Shown here: piece by piece, positions 18,662 to 28,752 of the stretch
Position numbering within the stretch: position 1 is the stretch's first letter
How the letters are laid out: every line of letters begins with the position of its first letter
Assembly: GCF_000341225.1 (NCBI RefSeq)
Contig: NZ_ANAC01000007.1
Coordinates: forward strand, 248,001-312,000
From: Nocardiopsis alba DSM 43377
GTDB taxonomy: Bacteria > Actinomycetota > Actinomycetes > Streptosporangiales > Streptosporangiaceae
Reading direction: 5' to 3'
DNA length: 64,000 nucleotides
Program-made: the position numbers and the translations under genes
Notes under the pieces: model-generated
Seen by the model: only the letters and a program-made list of their open reading frames with translations
Told to the model about the DNA's origin: nothing
Databases searched by the model: none

Positions 18662-18673
18662 TTCCGGCCGGAA
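18662..18673. repeat. 12-bp palindrome TTCCGGCCGGAA
   Basis: A perfect inverted repeat without spacer in the DUF7455-parE intergenic region. The regulator is unknown. Confidence 0.5.
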
Positions 18674-18693
18674 GCCGTATGCACTCCTGGTTG

Positions 18694-18705
18694 TACCCCG
18701 GGGTA
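18694..18705. repeat. 12-bp palindrome TACCCCGGGGTA
   Basis: A perfect inverted repeat 20 bases after the previous one. The half-sites resemble those of CsoR-type operators but without the usual spacer. Confidence 0.5.
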
Positions 18706-19021
18706 AGCCTCGACTATCCCCGGAAAACGGGCGTATCCAGGTAGCGGCCATCAGAGGTGGTAGTCTCGCGCGGAGCGGGCCTGACGGAGCCGATTCGTCG
18801 GTCTGTGCGACCGGTCACAGTAGCTTCCGGAGACGACGTCTCCCGGACGTCGAGGCGAGCGCCTCCCGGGAGGACACGACCCCGCCCGCCACGGCCCTCG
18901 CCACGGCACGGCCCCCCGGCCCGTCGTAGCCTGGCCCCCTCGAACCGTCGGTGCGGCGCGGTACAAAGGGCACACGCCGCATCAGCGCCCCGATGGCCCT
19001 CAAGACGCAGGAGATGTCCGA

Positions 19022-21127
19022 GTGACCGCCTTGACCGCAGCCGTCCACGATCCCGAGGATTACTCCGCCCGACACCTGTCGGTCCTCGAGGGACTCGAAG
19101 CGGTGCGCAAACGGCCGGGCATGTACATCGGGTCCACCGACAGCCGCGGCCTCACCCATTGCATGTGGGAGATCATCGACAACTCCGTCGACGAGGCCCT
19201 GGGCGGCTATTGCGGCCGGATCGACGTGACCCTGCACCCCGACGGCTCCGTCTCCGTGAGCGACGACGGCCGCGGTATCCCCGTGGACATCGAGCCCAAG
19301 TCCGGACTGTCCGGTGTCGAGCTGGTCATGACCAAGCTCCACGCGGGCGGCAAGTTCGGCTCCGGCTCCTACACCGCCACGGGCGGTCTGCACGGCGTGG
19401 GCGCCTCCGTGGTCAACGCGCTCTCGGCCCGGGTGGACGTCGAGGTCGACCGGCAGGGGCACACGCACGCGTTGAGCTTCCGCAGAGGGATCGCCGGACG
19501 CTTCGCCGGCCCCGGCCCCGACGCCGAGTTCACCCCCACCTCCGGGCTGGACCAGGTCCGCAAGATCGCCAAGAAGATCACCGGCACCCGCATCCGCTTC
19601 TGGCCGGACCGGCAGATCTTCCTCAAGGACGCCGAGATCGCCCGGGAGAACCTGCTCGACCGGGCCCGCCAGACCGCCTTCCTCATCCCCGGCCTGACCA
19701 TCGCCGTCCGGGACGAGAGCGTCGAGGGCGAGGAGCCCTACACCGAGACCTTCCACTTCGACGGTGGGATCGGCGAGTTCTGCACCTTCCTGGCCCCCGA
19801 CGACCCCATCAGCGACGTCCTGCGTATCCAGGGCAGCGGTACCTTCACCGAGACCGTCCCGGTCCTGGACGAGTCGGGCCACATGGTGCCCGCCGACGTC
19901 CAACGACGTCTGGACGTCGACGTCGCCCTGCGCTGGGGGACCGGCTACGACACCACCGTCCGCTCCTTCGTCAACGTGATCGCCACCCCCAAGGGCGGCA
20001 CCCACATCAACGGCTTCGAGCGGGCCCTGGTCCGGGTGATCAACGACCAGCTGCGCGCCACCAAGCTGCTGAAGAACAGCGACGACCCGGTCACCAAGGA
20101 CGACACCCAGGAGGGGCTCACCGCGGTCGTCACCGTCCGCCTCCCCGAGCCCCAGTTCGAGGGCCAGACCAAGGAGATCCTCGGCACGTCCGCGGCGTCC
20201 CGGATCGTCTCCCAGGTGGTCGGCCAGGAACTGCGCGAGTTCCTCACCTCCACCAAGAAGACGGAGAAGGCCAAGGCCCGCACCGTCATGGAGAAGGTGG
20301 TGGGCGCCGCCAAGGCCCGCCTGGCCGCCCGCCAGCAGCGCGAGACCCAGCGGCGTAAGAACGCCCTGGAGAGCTCGGCTCTGCCCGCCAAGCTGGTGGA
20401 CTGCCGCAGCGAGGGGCTGGAGCACAGCGAGCTGTTCATCGTCGAGGGGGACTCGGCGCTGGGCACCGCCAAGCTGGCCCGGGACTCGGAGTTCCAGGCC
20501 CTCCTGCCCATCCGGGGTAAGATCCTCAACGTCCAGAAGTCCTCGGTCGCGGACATGCTCAAGAACGCCGAGTGCGCCGCGATCCTCCAGGTCGTCGGGG
20601 CCGGTTCGGGCCGCACCTTCGACCTGGACGCCGCCCGCTACGGCCGCGTCATCCTCATGGCCGACGCCGACGTGGACGGCGCCCACATCCGATGTCTGCT
20701 GCTCACCCTCATCTACCGGTACATGCGTCCGATGCTGGAGGCCGGCCGGGTCTACGCGGCGGTCCCGCCGCTGCACCGGGTGGAGCTGACCAACGTGCGG
20801 CGCAAGCGCGGGGCCAAGCCCGAGGACCGCTACATCTACACCTACTCCGACGCCGAGCTCCAGCGCACCCTGCTCGACCTGGAGAAGCGCAAGGTCGGCT
20901 GGAAGGAGCCGGTCCAGCGGTACAAGGGTCTGGGCGAGATGGACGCCGACCAGCTGGCCGAGACCACCATGGACCCGCGCTACCGGACCCTGCGCCGTAT
21001 CCGGGTGGAGCAGGCCGAGGAGGCCGCCTCGGTGTTCAACCTGCTGATGGGCAACGAGGTGGCCCCGCGCCGCCGGTTCATCCAGGAGGGCGCCCAGGAG
21101 CTGGACCTGGAGCGCATCGACGCCTGA
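19022..21127 (+). CDS. parE: DNA topoisomerase IV subunit B (ParE)
   Basis: Encodes 701 aa. The ATPase subunit of topoisomerase IV, which decatenates daughter chromosomes. The GHKL ATPase is marked by EIIDNSVDEALGG (Asn54), DDGRGIP and GGLHGVGASVVNALS. The TOPRIM domain has VEGDSALGTAK and DADVDGAHIRCLLLT. The length and absence of gyrase-specific inserts, plus linkage to hrdB and a parC homologue 2.3 kb away, favour ParE over a second GyrB. The GTG start has AGGAG eight bases upstream. Confidence 0.92.
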   Translation: MTALTAAVHDPEDYSARHLSVLEGLEAVRKRPGMYIGSTDSRGLTHCMWEIIDNSVDEALGGYCGRIDVTLHPDGSVSVSDDGRGIPVDIEPKSGLSGVELVMTKLHAGGKFGSGSYTATGGLHGVGASVVNALSARVDVEVDRQGHTHALSFRRGIAGRFAGPGPDAEFTPTSGLDQVRKIAKKITGTRIRFWPDRQIFLKDAEIARENLLDRARQTAFLIPGLTIAVRDESVEGEEPYTETFHFDGGIGEFCTFLAPDDPISDVLRIQGSGTFTETVPVLDESGHMVPADVQRRLDVDVALRWGTGYDTTVRSFVNVIATPKGGTHINGFERALVRVINDQLRATKLLKNSDDPVTKDDTQEGLTAVVTVRLPEPQFEGQTKEILGTSAASRIVSQVVGQELREFLTSTKKTEKAKARTVMEKVVGAAKARLAARQQRETQRRKNALESSALPAKLVDCRSEGLEHSELFIVEGDSALGTAKLARDSEFQALLPIRGKILNVQKSSVADMLKNAECAAILQVVGAGSGRTFDLDAARYGRVILMADADVDGAHIRCLLLTLIYRYMRPMLEAGRVYAAVPPLHRVELTNVRRKRGAKPEDRYIYTYSDAELQRTLLDLEKRKVGWKEPVQRYKGLGEMDADQLAETTMDPRYRTLRRIRVEQAEEAASVFNLLMGNEVAPRRRFIQEGAQELDLERIDA

Positions 21128-21137
21128 GTCGTCGCGC

Positions 21138-21170
21138 CCGGCCCCGGCCCCGTCAGGGGTCAGGGGCCGG
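21138..21170. terminator. terminator between parE and the Cds1-like gene
   Basis: CCGGCCCC (21138-21145) pairs with GGGGCCGG (21163-21170), with an inner CCCC/GGGG stem. It overlaps the stop codon of the minus-strand gene. Confidence 0.5.
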
Positions 21171-22296
21171 CCGGCGGCTCCCAGACGCCCTCGGTGAGGA
21201 AACGGTCGATGGCCGCCCGGTAGGGGGCGGGGTCCAGGCCCCGTTCCGACACCCAGGCGTCGTCGTAGTAGCTGTGCTGGTAGCGTTCGCCGCCGTCGCA
21301 GATCAGGGTGACCACGCTGCCCCGGCGTCCCTCACGGAGCATCCGGGCGACCAGGTGCCACACGCCCCACAGGTTGGTCCCGGTGGAACCGCCCGCGCAA
21401 CGTCCGGTCAGATCGTTGAGGTGGCGCATCGCGGCGATGCTCGCCGCGTCGGGGACCGGCATCATCAGGTCGATGACCGAGGGGACGAAGCTCGGCTCCA
21501 TCCGGGGGCGCCCGATCCCCTCGATCCGGGACGGCATGCCGCTGGAGTGGTCCGAGGCCCCCGTGACCCAGCCGGGGAAGAAGGCCGAGTTCTCCGGGTC
21601 CACGACGGCCAGCCGGGTGTGCAGCCGTCGGTAGCGCAGATAACGGCCGATGGTCGCCGACGTGCCGCCGGTGCCCGCCCCCACCACGATCCAGTCCGGG
21701 CAGGGGTGCCGCTCCATCTCCAGCTGCTGGAAGATCGACTCGGCGATGTTGTTGTTCCCCCGCCAGTCGGTGGCCCGCTCGGCGTAGGTGAACTGGTCCA
21801 TGTAGTGGCCGCCGGTCTCGGCCGCCAGCCGCTCGGCCTCGGAGTACATCTCGGGCGGGTGGTCCACGAAATGACAACGGCCCCCGTAGCGCTCGATCAG
21901 CGCGATCTTCTCCGGGCTGGTCCTGCGCGGGACCACCGTGATGAAGTCCAGGCCCAGGAGACGGGCGAAGTAGGCCTCGGAGACCGCCGTCGACCCCGAA
22001 CTGGCCTCCACGATCGTGGTGTGCTCGGTGATCCATCCGTTGGCCAGCCCGTACAGGAACAGGGACCGGGCCAGACGGTGCTTCAGACTGCCGGTGGGAT
22101 GGACCGACTCGTCCTTCAGGTACAGGTCGATCCCCCACTCCGGGGGAAGGGGGAACACGTGCAGGTGGGTGTCGGCCGAGCGGGTGTCGTCGGCGATCAC
22201 CTTGCGCACCGCCTCGTCCGCCCACGCGCGCGCGGGGTTCGAGGAACGGTCGACCCACGCTGAGTCGGGTCCGGGACGGTCGGATGTGGGAGCCAT
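21160..22296 (-). CDS. cds1: PLP-dependent cysteine synthase-family enzyme (Cds1-like cysteine desulfhydrase)
   Basis: Encodes 378 aa. It is a fold type II PLP enzyme resembling mycobacterial Cds1, which degrades L-cysteine to H2S, ammonia and pyruvate. The PLP lysine is Lys72 in [28 protein letters not shown] binds the substrate carboxylate, and [15 protein letters not shown] forms the phosphate loop. The protein is longer than CysK/CysM and carries Cds1-like C-terminal features such as [16 protein letters not shown]. The Cds1 role rather than biosynthesis is inferred from these features. The ATG follows a TACCCT hexamer by six bases. Confidence 0.85.
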   Translation of the reverse strand: MAPTSDRPGPDSAWVDRSSNPARAWADEAVRKVIADDTRSADTHLHVFPLPPEWGIDLYLKDESVHPTGSLKHRLARSLFLYGLANGWITEHTTIVEASSGSTAVSEAYFARLLGLDFITVVPRRTSPEKIALIERYGGRCHFVDHPPEMYSEAERLAAETGGHYMDQFTYAERATDWRGNNNIAESIFQQLEMERHPCPDWIVVGAGTGGTSATIGRYLRYRRLHTRLAVVDPENSAFFPGWVTGASDHSSGMPSRIEGIGRPRMEPSFVPSVIDLMMPVPDAASIAAMRHLNDLTGRCAGGSTGTNLWGVWHLVARMLREGRRGSVVTLICDGGERYQHSYYDDAWVSERGLDPAPYRAAIDRFLTEGVWEPPAGP

Positions 22297-22308
22297 GACC
22301 GCAGGGTA
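22294..22308 (-). promoter_or_regulatory. leaderless-type promoter of the Cds1-like gene
   Basis: On the minus strand TACCCT (22308-22303), six bases, then ATG at 22296. Confidence 0.5.
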
Positions 22309-22327
22309 ACGCCCCCGCCGGGGGAGA

Positions 22328-22354
22328 GGGGCCGGGCCCTCGGGTTCCGGCCCC
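22328..22354 (-). terminator. hairpin after the TPR gene
   Basis: GGGGCCGG (22328-22335) and CCGGCCCC (22347-22354) form an 8-bp stem just past the stop of the TPR gene. Confidence 0.45.
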
Positions 22355-22366
22355 GGACGGCCCCGG

Positions 22367-22693
22367 TCAGTCCAGGGAGCCCCCGGACATCACGGCGTAC
22401 ATCCTTCGGTAGGTCGCCGCCTCCTCGTGGCGGCTCTGGCGTTCCAGGGTGCGGGCGAGCGCGATGTGCGCCCAGTGGTCCACCGGATCCAGTTCGATCA
22501 GGGACCGGAAGGTCGCCTCGGCCCGGTGGAGCTGGGCGGAGAGGAAGTAGGCGCGTCCCAGGAGCTCCAACAGGGAGCGGCTGCCGGGCTCGTTCTCGAC
22601 CACGGGGGCCAGGATGCGGGCGGCGTAGATCGGGTCGCCCAACTCCAGGTAGATGCGGGCCTGGTTGTAGGTGTCGTAGGTGCTCTCTTCCAC
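22367..22693 (-). CDS. tetratricopeptide repeat protein
   Basis: Encodes 108 aa. Two to three TPR helices pairs cover most of the protein ([56 protein letters not shown]). TPRs mediate protein-protein contacts, and no partner is evident. GAGAGGAG lies five bases before the ATG, giving a strong start. The gene lies between carbonic anhydrase and the Cds1-like gene on the same strand. Confidence 0.78.
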   Translation of the reverse strand: MEESTYDTYNQARIYLELGDPIYAARILAPVVENEPGSRSLLELLGRAYFLSAQLHRAEATFRSLIELDPVDHWAHIALARTLERQSRHEEAATYRRMYAVMSGGSLD

Positions 22694-22868
22694 GGTGCTC
22701 CTCTCGACGTGTCACACCGTTCGGGGACAACGGTCGCCGAGGTGACCGTGTTCCCCGGGCGGAGGACGAGACGGGCGGGGCCGTACCGGGAGGCGGCCGT
22801 GATCCCACGCCCACCGGAATGATCCCCGGCCCCGTCCGTCTCGACACCTCAGGGCGCCCGGAGCACGC

Positions 22869-23399
22869 TCACAGACCGGTCGGGGCGACCCGTCCGGTGT
22901 CCACGTCGTAGATGGCGCCGGTCACCGGCAGACCCGCGGGAAGCAGCGGGTGGTGACGGATCCGCTCCAGGTCGTGGGCGAGCGCGCCCAACTGGTCGTC
23001 GTTGGTGTGGAACTCCAGGCTGCGGGTGTCCACGCCGTACTCCTCCTGGATGAGGTCGTGCACGGTGTCGTCGCCCGGGACCGAGGCCATCTTGCAGTTG
23101 GTGTGCGGCAGGATCAGCACACGGTCCACGCCCAGCAGGTACACCGCCAGGACCAGGGTGCGCAGGGTGTCGTCCGTGACCCGGGCGCCCGCGTTCCGCA
23201 GGATCTTGGCGTCACCGGGCTTGAGGCCCAGCATCTGCAACGGCTCGATGCGCGAGTCCATGCACGTCACCAGGGCCAGACCGCGGGCGGCCACGGGCTT
23301 GAGGCCGGCCAGCGAGTAGGTCTCGGCGTAGGAGGCGTTGGCCTCGAACACGTCGTCGAAGGCCCCTGGGGGGACGGTGCCGTTCTCGTTCGAGCTCAT
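22869..23399 (-). CDS. beta-class carbonic anhydrase
   Basis: Encodes 176 aa and interconverts CO2 and bicarbonate. Zinc ligands are Cys46 in TCMDSRIEP and His99 with Cys102 in LPHTNCKM. Asp48-Arg50 form the usual catalytic dyad. It is the short cytoplasmic type with no signal peptide. GGGAGAAG precedes the ATG. It starts 21 bases after the parC stop, so it is probably transcribed with parC. Confidence 0.9.
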   Translation of the reverse strand: MSSNENGTVPPGAFDDVFEANASYAETYSLAGLKPVAARGLALVTCMDSRIEPLQMLGLKPGDAKILRNAGARVTDDTLRTLVLAVYLLGVDRVLILPHTNCKMASVPGDDTVHDLIQEEYGVDTRSLEFHTNDDQLGALAHDLERIRHHPLLPAGLPVTGAIYDVDTGRVAPTGL

Positions 23400-23419
23400 G
23401 ATGGTTCTTCTCCCTCGTC

Positions 23420-25915
<2,496 letters not shown>

Positions 25916-25918
<3 letters not shown>

Positions 25919-25931
25919 GTCCGTAATTCTG
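25916..25931 (-). promoter_or_regulatory. leaderless-type promoter of parC
   Basis: On the minus strand CAGAAT (25931-25926), seven bases, then ATG at 25918. No ribosome binding site is visible. Confidence 0.45.
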
Positions 25932-26102
25932 GCGTGCCCCGGTGACTGAAACGTACACGGATGAGCGGTCGGGCGTGTGTGAGCCGCGCGGCACCCGGGT
26001 TCCGCCCCTGTTCCGGGCGGGATCCACCGCGTCCGGAACAGGGTGGGGTGGACGTCTCCGACCGGTGTGTCGGCCCCTCGGTCGGCCTCGGGAACGACGG
26101 GA

Positions 26103-26138
26103 GAGCGTCCCCGCCCGGGGCACGGGGCGGGGACGCTC
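26103..26138 (-). terminator. terminator of the GH81 gene
   Basis: A perfect 14-bp stem: GAGCGTCCCCGCCC (26103-26116) against GGGCGGGGACGCTC (26125-26138), 12 bases past the stop. Confidence 0.85.
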
Positions 26139-26150
26139 GGATCGGTTCGG

Positions 26151-28481
26151 TCAGTTCGTCACGGCGACCTGACGCGCGGGGACCTCCAGGGAGGTGCCGT
26201 CGGAGAAGGTGACGGTGAGCGCCTCCGAGGCGGGGTTGAACGCCGTGTAGGTGCGCTCACCCTCCTTGTCGAAGACCGCGTAGTGCGCGGTGTCGGCGGT
26301 GACGGACACGTCCACGGTCCCGAACGCGGCGAGCGTGGAGACCCACTGGTAGGTGTGCGGCACGGAACCGCCGGCCTCCGGCTCGTAGGTGTCCCACTGC
26401 TCCTCGAACATCCTCAGGGCGTCATCGCCGTCGGAGAGGGCGCGGTGGGCCCAGTGGATGTCGCGCCACACGTCCGGCTCGCCACCGATCTTGTCGACCA
26501 GGGAGTCGTAGACCGCCCCGGCGTGCTCGGGGTCGTGGCCCAGGTACAGGGAGCCCGCGGTGATGGGCAGGTAGTTGATGCCGTAGTGCTCCTCGTGGCC
26601 GCCGTCCCACCAGATCCGGTAGTCGCCGCCGTCGCCCCAGACCATGCCGACCACGTCCTCGGGGTACTCCTCCGGGAAGGTGCCGCCGCCCTGGTTCTGC
26701 CAGTAGCGGGCGACGGTGGAGGCCTGGGTGGTGTGCAGGTAGACGCCGAGGTCGCGCAGTTCCTCGTCTCCCGTCAACGCGCCGAAGTGGGCGGTGGCGG
26801 CGGCGAAGTGCATGCCCTCGGAGGAGGACTCCTGGTTGTTGCCGGAGGCGAAGCCGGCGTGACCGGAGGCCCAGCCGTGTCCGGCGTAGGGCGAGAAGGA
26901 GCGCAGACGGGGGAACATCTCGCTGTCGGGGTCGGTCCCGGCCACGTCCTCGATGAGCAGGCGGATCATGCCGCCCCAGGCATCCTCGTCGGCCCACTCG
27001 GCGTCGTAGCGGGCGACCATGGCCGCCGCCGAGACGAAGTAGCCGTAGTGGAAGTCGTGGTCGTTGAGTTCCGTTGCGGCCCCGAAGCTGTCGGGGAAAC
27101 CGAGCATGGCGCCCCATTCGGCGTCGTGGTGGAACTGGCGGGCGCCCCCGACGGTCAGCCAGTCCTCCAGACGGCCCTTGACCAGGCCCAGGAGTTCGTC
27201 ACGGGCCTCGGTGCGCCCGATCGAGTCGGCGATGGGCACGAGCTGGGCCAGGCGGCCCATGGCCTTGCCGTCCCAGTAGGTGTCGCCGGGTTCGGGGAAG
27301 AGCTCCTCCTCGGCCAGGACCTCGTCGATCAGCGCGGCCATCCGGTCGTGGTCGGCCTCGTCGACGGTGGGCAGCGAGGGCATGATGCCCTGGGTGGTGA
27401 GCGCGGTGGTGAAGGACGCCCCCTCCGAGACCCGCATCTCGCCTCGGGGCGAGGCGTAGGTCAGGTCGGTGAGGTCTCCGGTGGCGTTCTCCCACTGGTG
27501 CGGGTAGAGCGCCATGAGGGTGCCGGTCTCCTCTCCCTCGCGCGCCTCGGTCTCCAGTCGGTAGGTGCTGGTCAGGGTGGCGGCGGACTCGTCGTAGTCG
27601 TACTCCACCACGGAGCCGGTGACGAAGGAGTGGGCGTAGGGGGCGAAACGGTCCAGGTCGTCGGGGGAGGGCAGGAGCGCCGCGGAGTAGTACCCCTCGT
27701 CCCCGGTGGCGGCGGTGAGGGCCTCGCCCTCCAGGGTCCAGGGGGCGTCCGAGGGCGAGAACAGGGCGTAGTGGCGGCCGTTGACGGTGACTCCGACGGT
27801 CGAGCCGTCCTCGTGCCAGACCTCGGGTGCGCCGTCGAAGGTCACCCGGGCGTCCGCTCCGGAGGTCTCGGCGTAGGCGAACGGCAGCCCTTGGCCGAGG
27901 GTGACGCGCAGGGTCGGGCCGCCGCCCTCCCAGTGGGCGGTGACGGTCCAGTCGCCGTGGTCGGCGGTGCGGGTGTCGGGGGAGTCCAGGCCGGTCACGC
28001 CCAGGGTGAGGTCGGAGGCGGCGGTGTACTCGTACTTGAGGTCGTCGCCGACGAGGGTGGGCGTATCGGAGTGCCCCATGTCCAGGCCGCCGGAGTGGGG
28101 CAGGAAGTTGAGCGGGTGGGCGAACAGGTTCTCGCCGTAGGGGTTGTCCGGGTAGCGCTGGAAGATCAGCGAGGACCACCACTCGTTGGTGGGGGCGGGG
28201 CCCTCGAAGTCGTCGGTGACCTTGGGGGAGACCGGGGCGCCGTCGAGGTCGGAGGGGCCGGAGCGCCCTTCGGGAAGGACGGTCGTGTAGCCGCCGGAAC
28301 CCACGGGGACCTCGGTGGATCCCTCGGCGGAGACGGGGGCGGCGTCGTCCGCCCCCGAACCGGTGAGCGCGAGGGCGGAGCCGCCCATCACGAGCGCAGT
28401 GGCCGCGGCGAACAGACCGAGTCCGCCTCCGCGGGACCGCGGGCGTCGGTGGGCGTATCGAGCGGGGGAGAGGGGTTTCAT
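26151..28481 (-). CDS. secreted GH81 endo-1,3-beta-glucanase
   Basis: Encodes 776 aa. An N-terminal signal (Arg-rich n-region, hydrophobic core at about 20-40, AxA-like end) indicates export. The mature part matches glycoside hydrolase family 81, which cleaves beta-1,3-glucans such as laminarin or fungal wall glucan. Early motif PTNEWWSSLIF is followed by DHDFHYGYFVSAAAMV and the catalytic-site block NNQESSSEGMHF (Glu551 and Glu555). There is no extra carbohydrate-binding module, so the protein is essentially catalytic domain. A CelR/CebR-like operator lies 43 bases upstream of the start, implying induction by glucan oligosaccharides. Confidence 0.9.
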   Translation of the reverse strand: MKPLSPARYAHRRPRSRGGGLGLFAAATALVMGGSALALTGSGADDAAPVSAEGSTEVPVGSGGYTTVLPEGRSGPSDLDGAPVSPKVTDDFEGPAPTNEWWSSLIFQRYPDNPYGENLFAHPLNFLPHSGGLDMGHSDTPTLVGDDLKYEYTAASDLTLGVTGLDSPDTRTADHGDWTVTAHWEGGGPTLRVTLGQGLPFAYAETSGADARVTFDGAPEVWHEDGSTVGVTVNGRHYALFSPSDAPWTLEGEALTAATGDEGYYSAALLPSPDDLDRFAPYAHSFVTGSVVEYDYDESAATLTSTYRLETEAREGEETGTLMALYPHQWENATGDLTDLTYASPRGEMRVSEGASFTTALTTQGIMPSLPTVDEADHDRMAALIDEVLAEEELFPEPGDTYWDGKAMGRLAQLVPIADSIGRTEARDELLGLVKGRLEDWLTVGGARQFHHDAEWGAMLGFPDSFGAATELNDHDFHYGYFVSAAAMVARYDAEWADEDAWGGMIRLLIEDVAGTDPDSEMFPRLRSFSPYAGHGWASGHAGFASGNNQESSSEGMHFAAATAHFGALTGDEELRDLGVYLHTTQASTVARYWQNQGGGTFPEEYPEDVVGMVWGDGGDYRIWWDGGHEEHYGINYLPITAGSLYLGHDPEHAGAVYDSLVDKIGGEPDVWRDIHWAHRALSDGDDALRMFEEQWDTYEPEAGGSVPHTYQWVSTLAAFGTVDVSVTADTAHYAVFDKEGERTYTAFNPASEALTVTFSDGTSLEVPARQVAVTN

Positions 28482-28523
28482 ATCGTGTGCCTTTCGTGCT
28501 TCTCAGCGGGAGGCGAAAGGGAG

Positions 28524-28537
28524 CGGGAGCGCTCCCA
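28524..28537 (-). promoter_or_regulatory. CelR/CebR-type LacI-family operator
   Basis: CGGGAGCGCTCCCA matches the known CelR/CebR site TGGGAGCGCTCCCA at 13 of 14 positions and contains the perfect palindrome GGGAGCGCTCCC. It lies in the leader or promoter of the GH81 gene. Confidence 0.75.
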
Positions 28538-28573
28538 TTCGCAGAAGACGGGGCCTTGCGCAAAGTGTTCGGG

Positions 28574-28586
28574 TCACACCGTGTGA
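28574..28586. promoter_or_regulatory. palindrome TCACACCGTGTGA in the GH81 promoter region
   Basis: A perfect 6-1-6 inverted repeat 37 bases upstream of the CelR-like site. It could be a second operator. The regulator is unknown. Confidence 0.45.
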
Positions 28587-28752
28587 ACGCAATGGCACAT
28601 AACGAGAACGTTTCCGTTCTGTGACCCCGGAGCTCGGATCCGGCCCCGCCGCCCCACCGGGCCGCCCGGGGCGGGGACGCTCCGGCGAAAGTGCGGAACC
28701 GTCCCTGTGGACAGGCGCCTGAGGCCCCTCCGTCTCTGGTACCAAAGAGGAC

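Larger units (their letters stand above)
18528..19021. other. 494-bp regulatory region before parE
   Basis: No gene is supported. It holds divergent promoters, two perfect 12-bp palindromes (18662-18673, 18694-18705) and a TAGTCT hexamer at 18759-18764. AGGAG at 19009-19013 is the ribosome site of parE. Confidence 0.55.

Noticed and set aside
26043-28586. Plus-strand open frame of about 850 codons opposite the GH81 gene
   Set aside because: Antisense shadow with valine/glycine-rich low complexity; the minus-strand frame carries a signal peptide and GH81 motifs.
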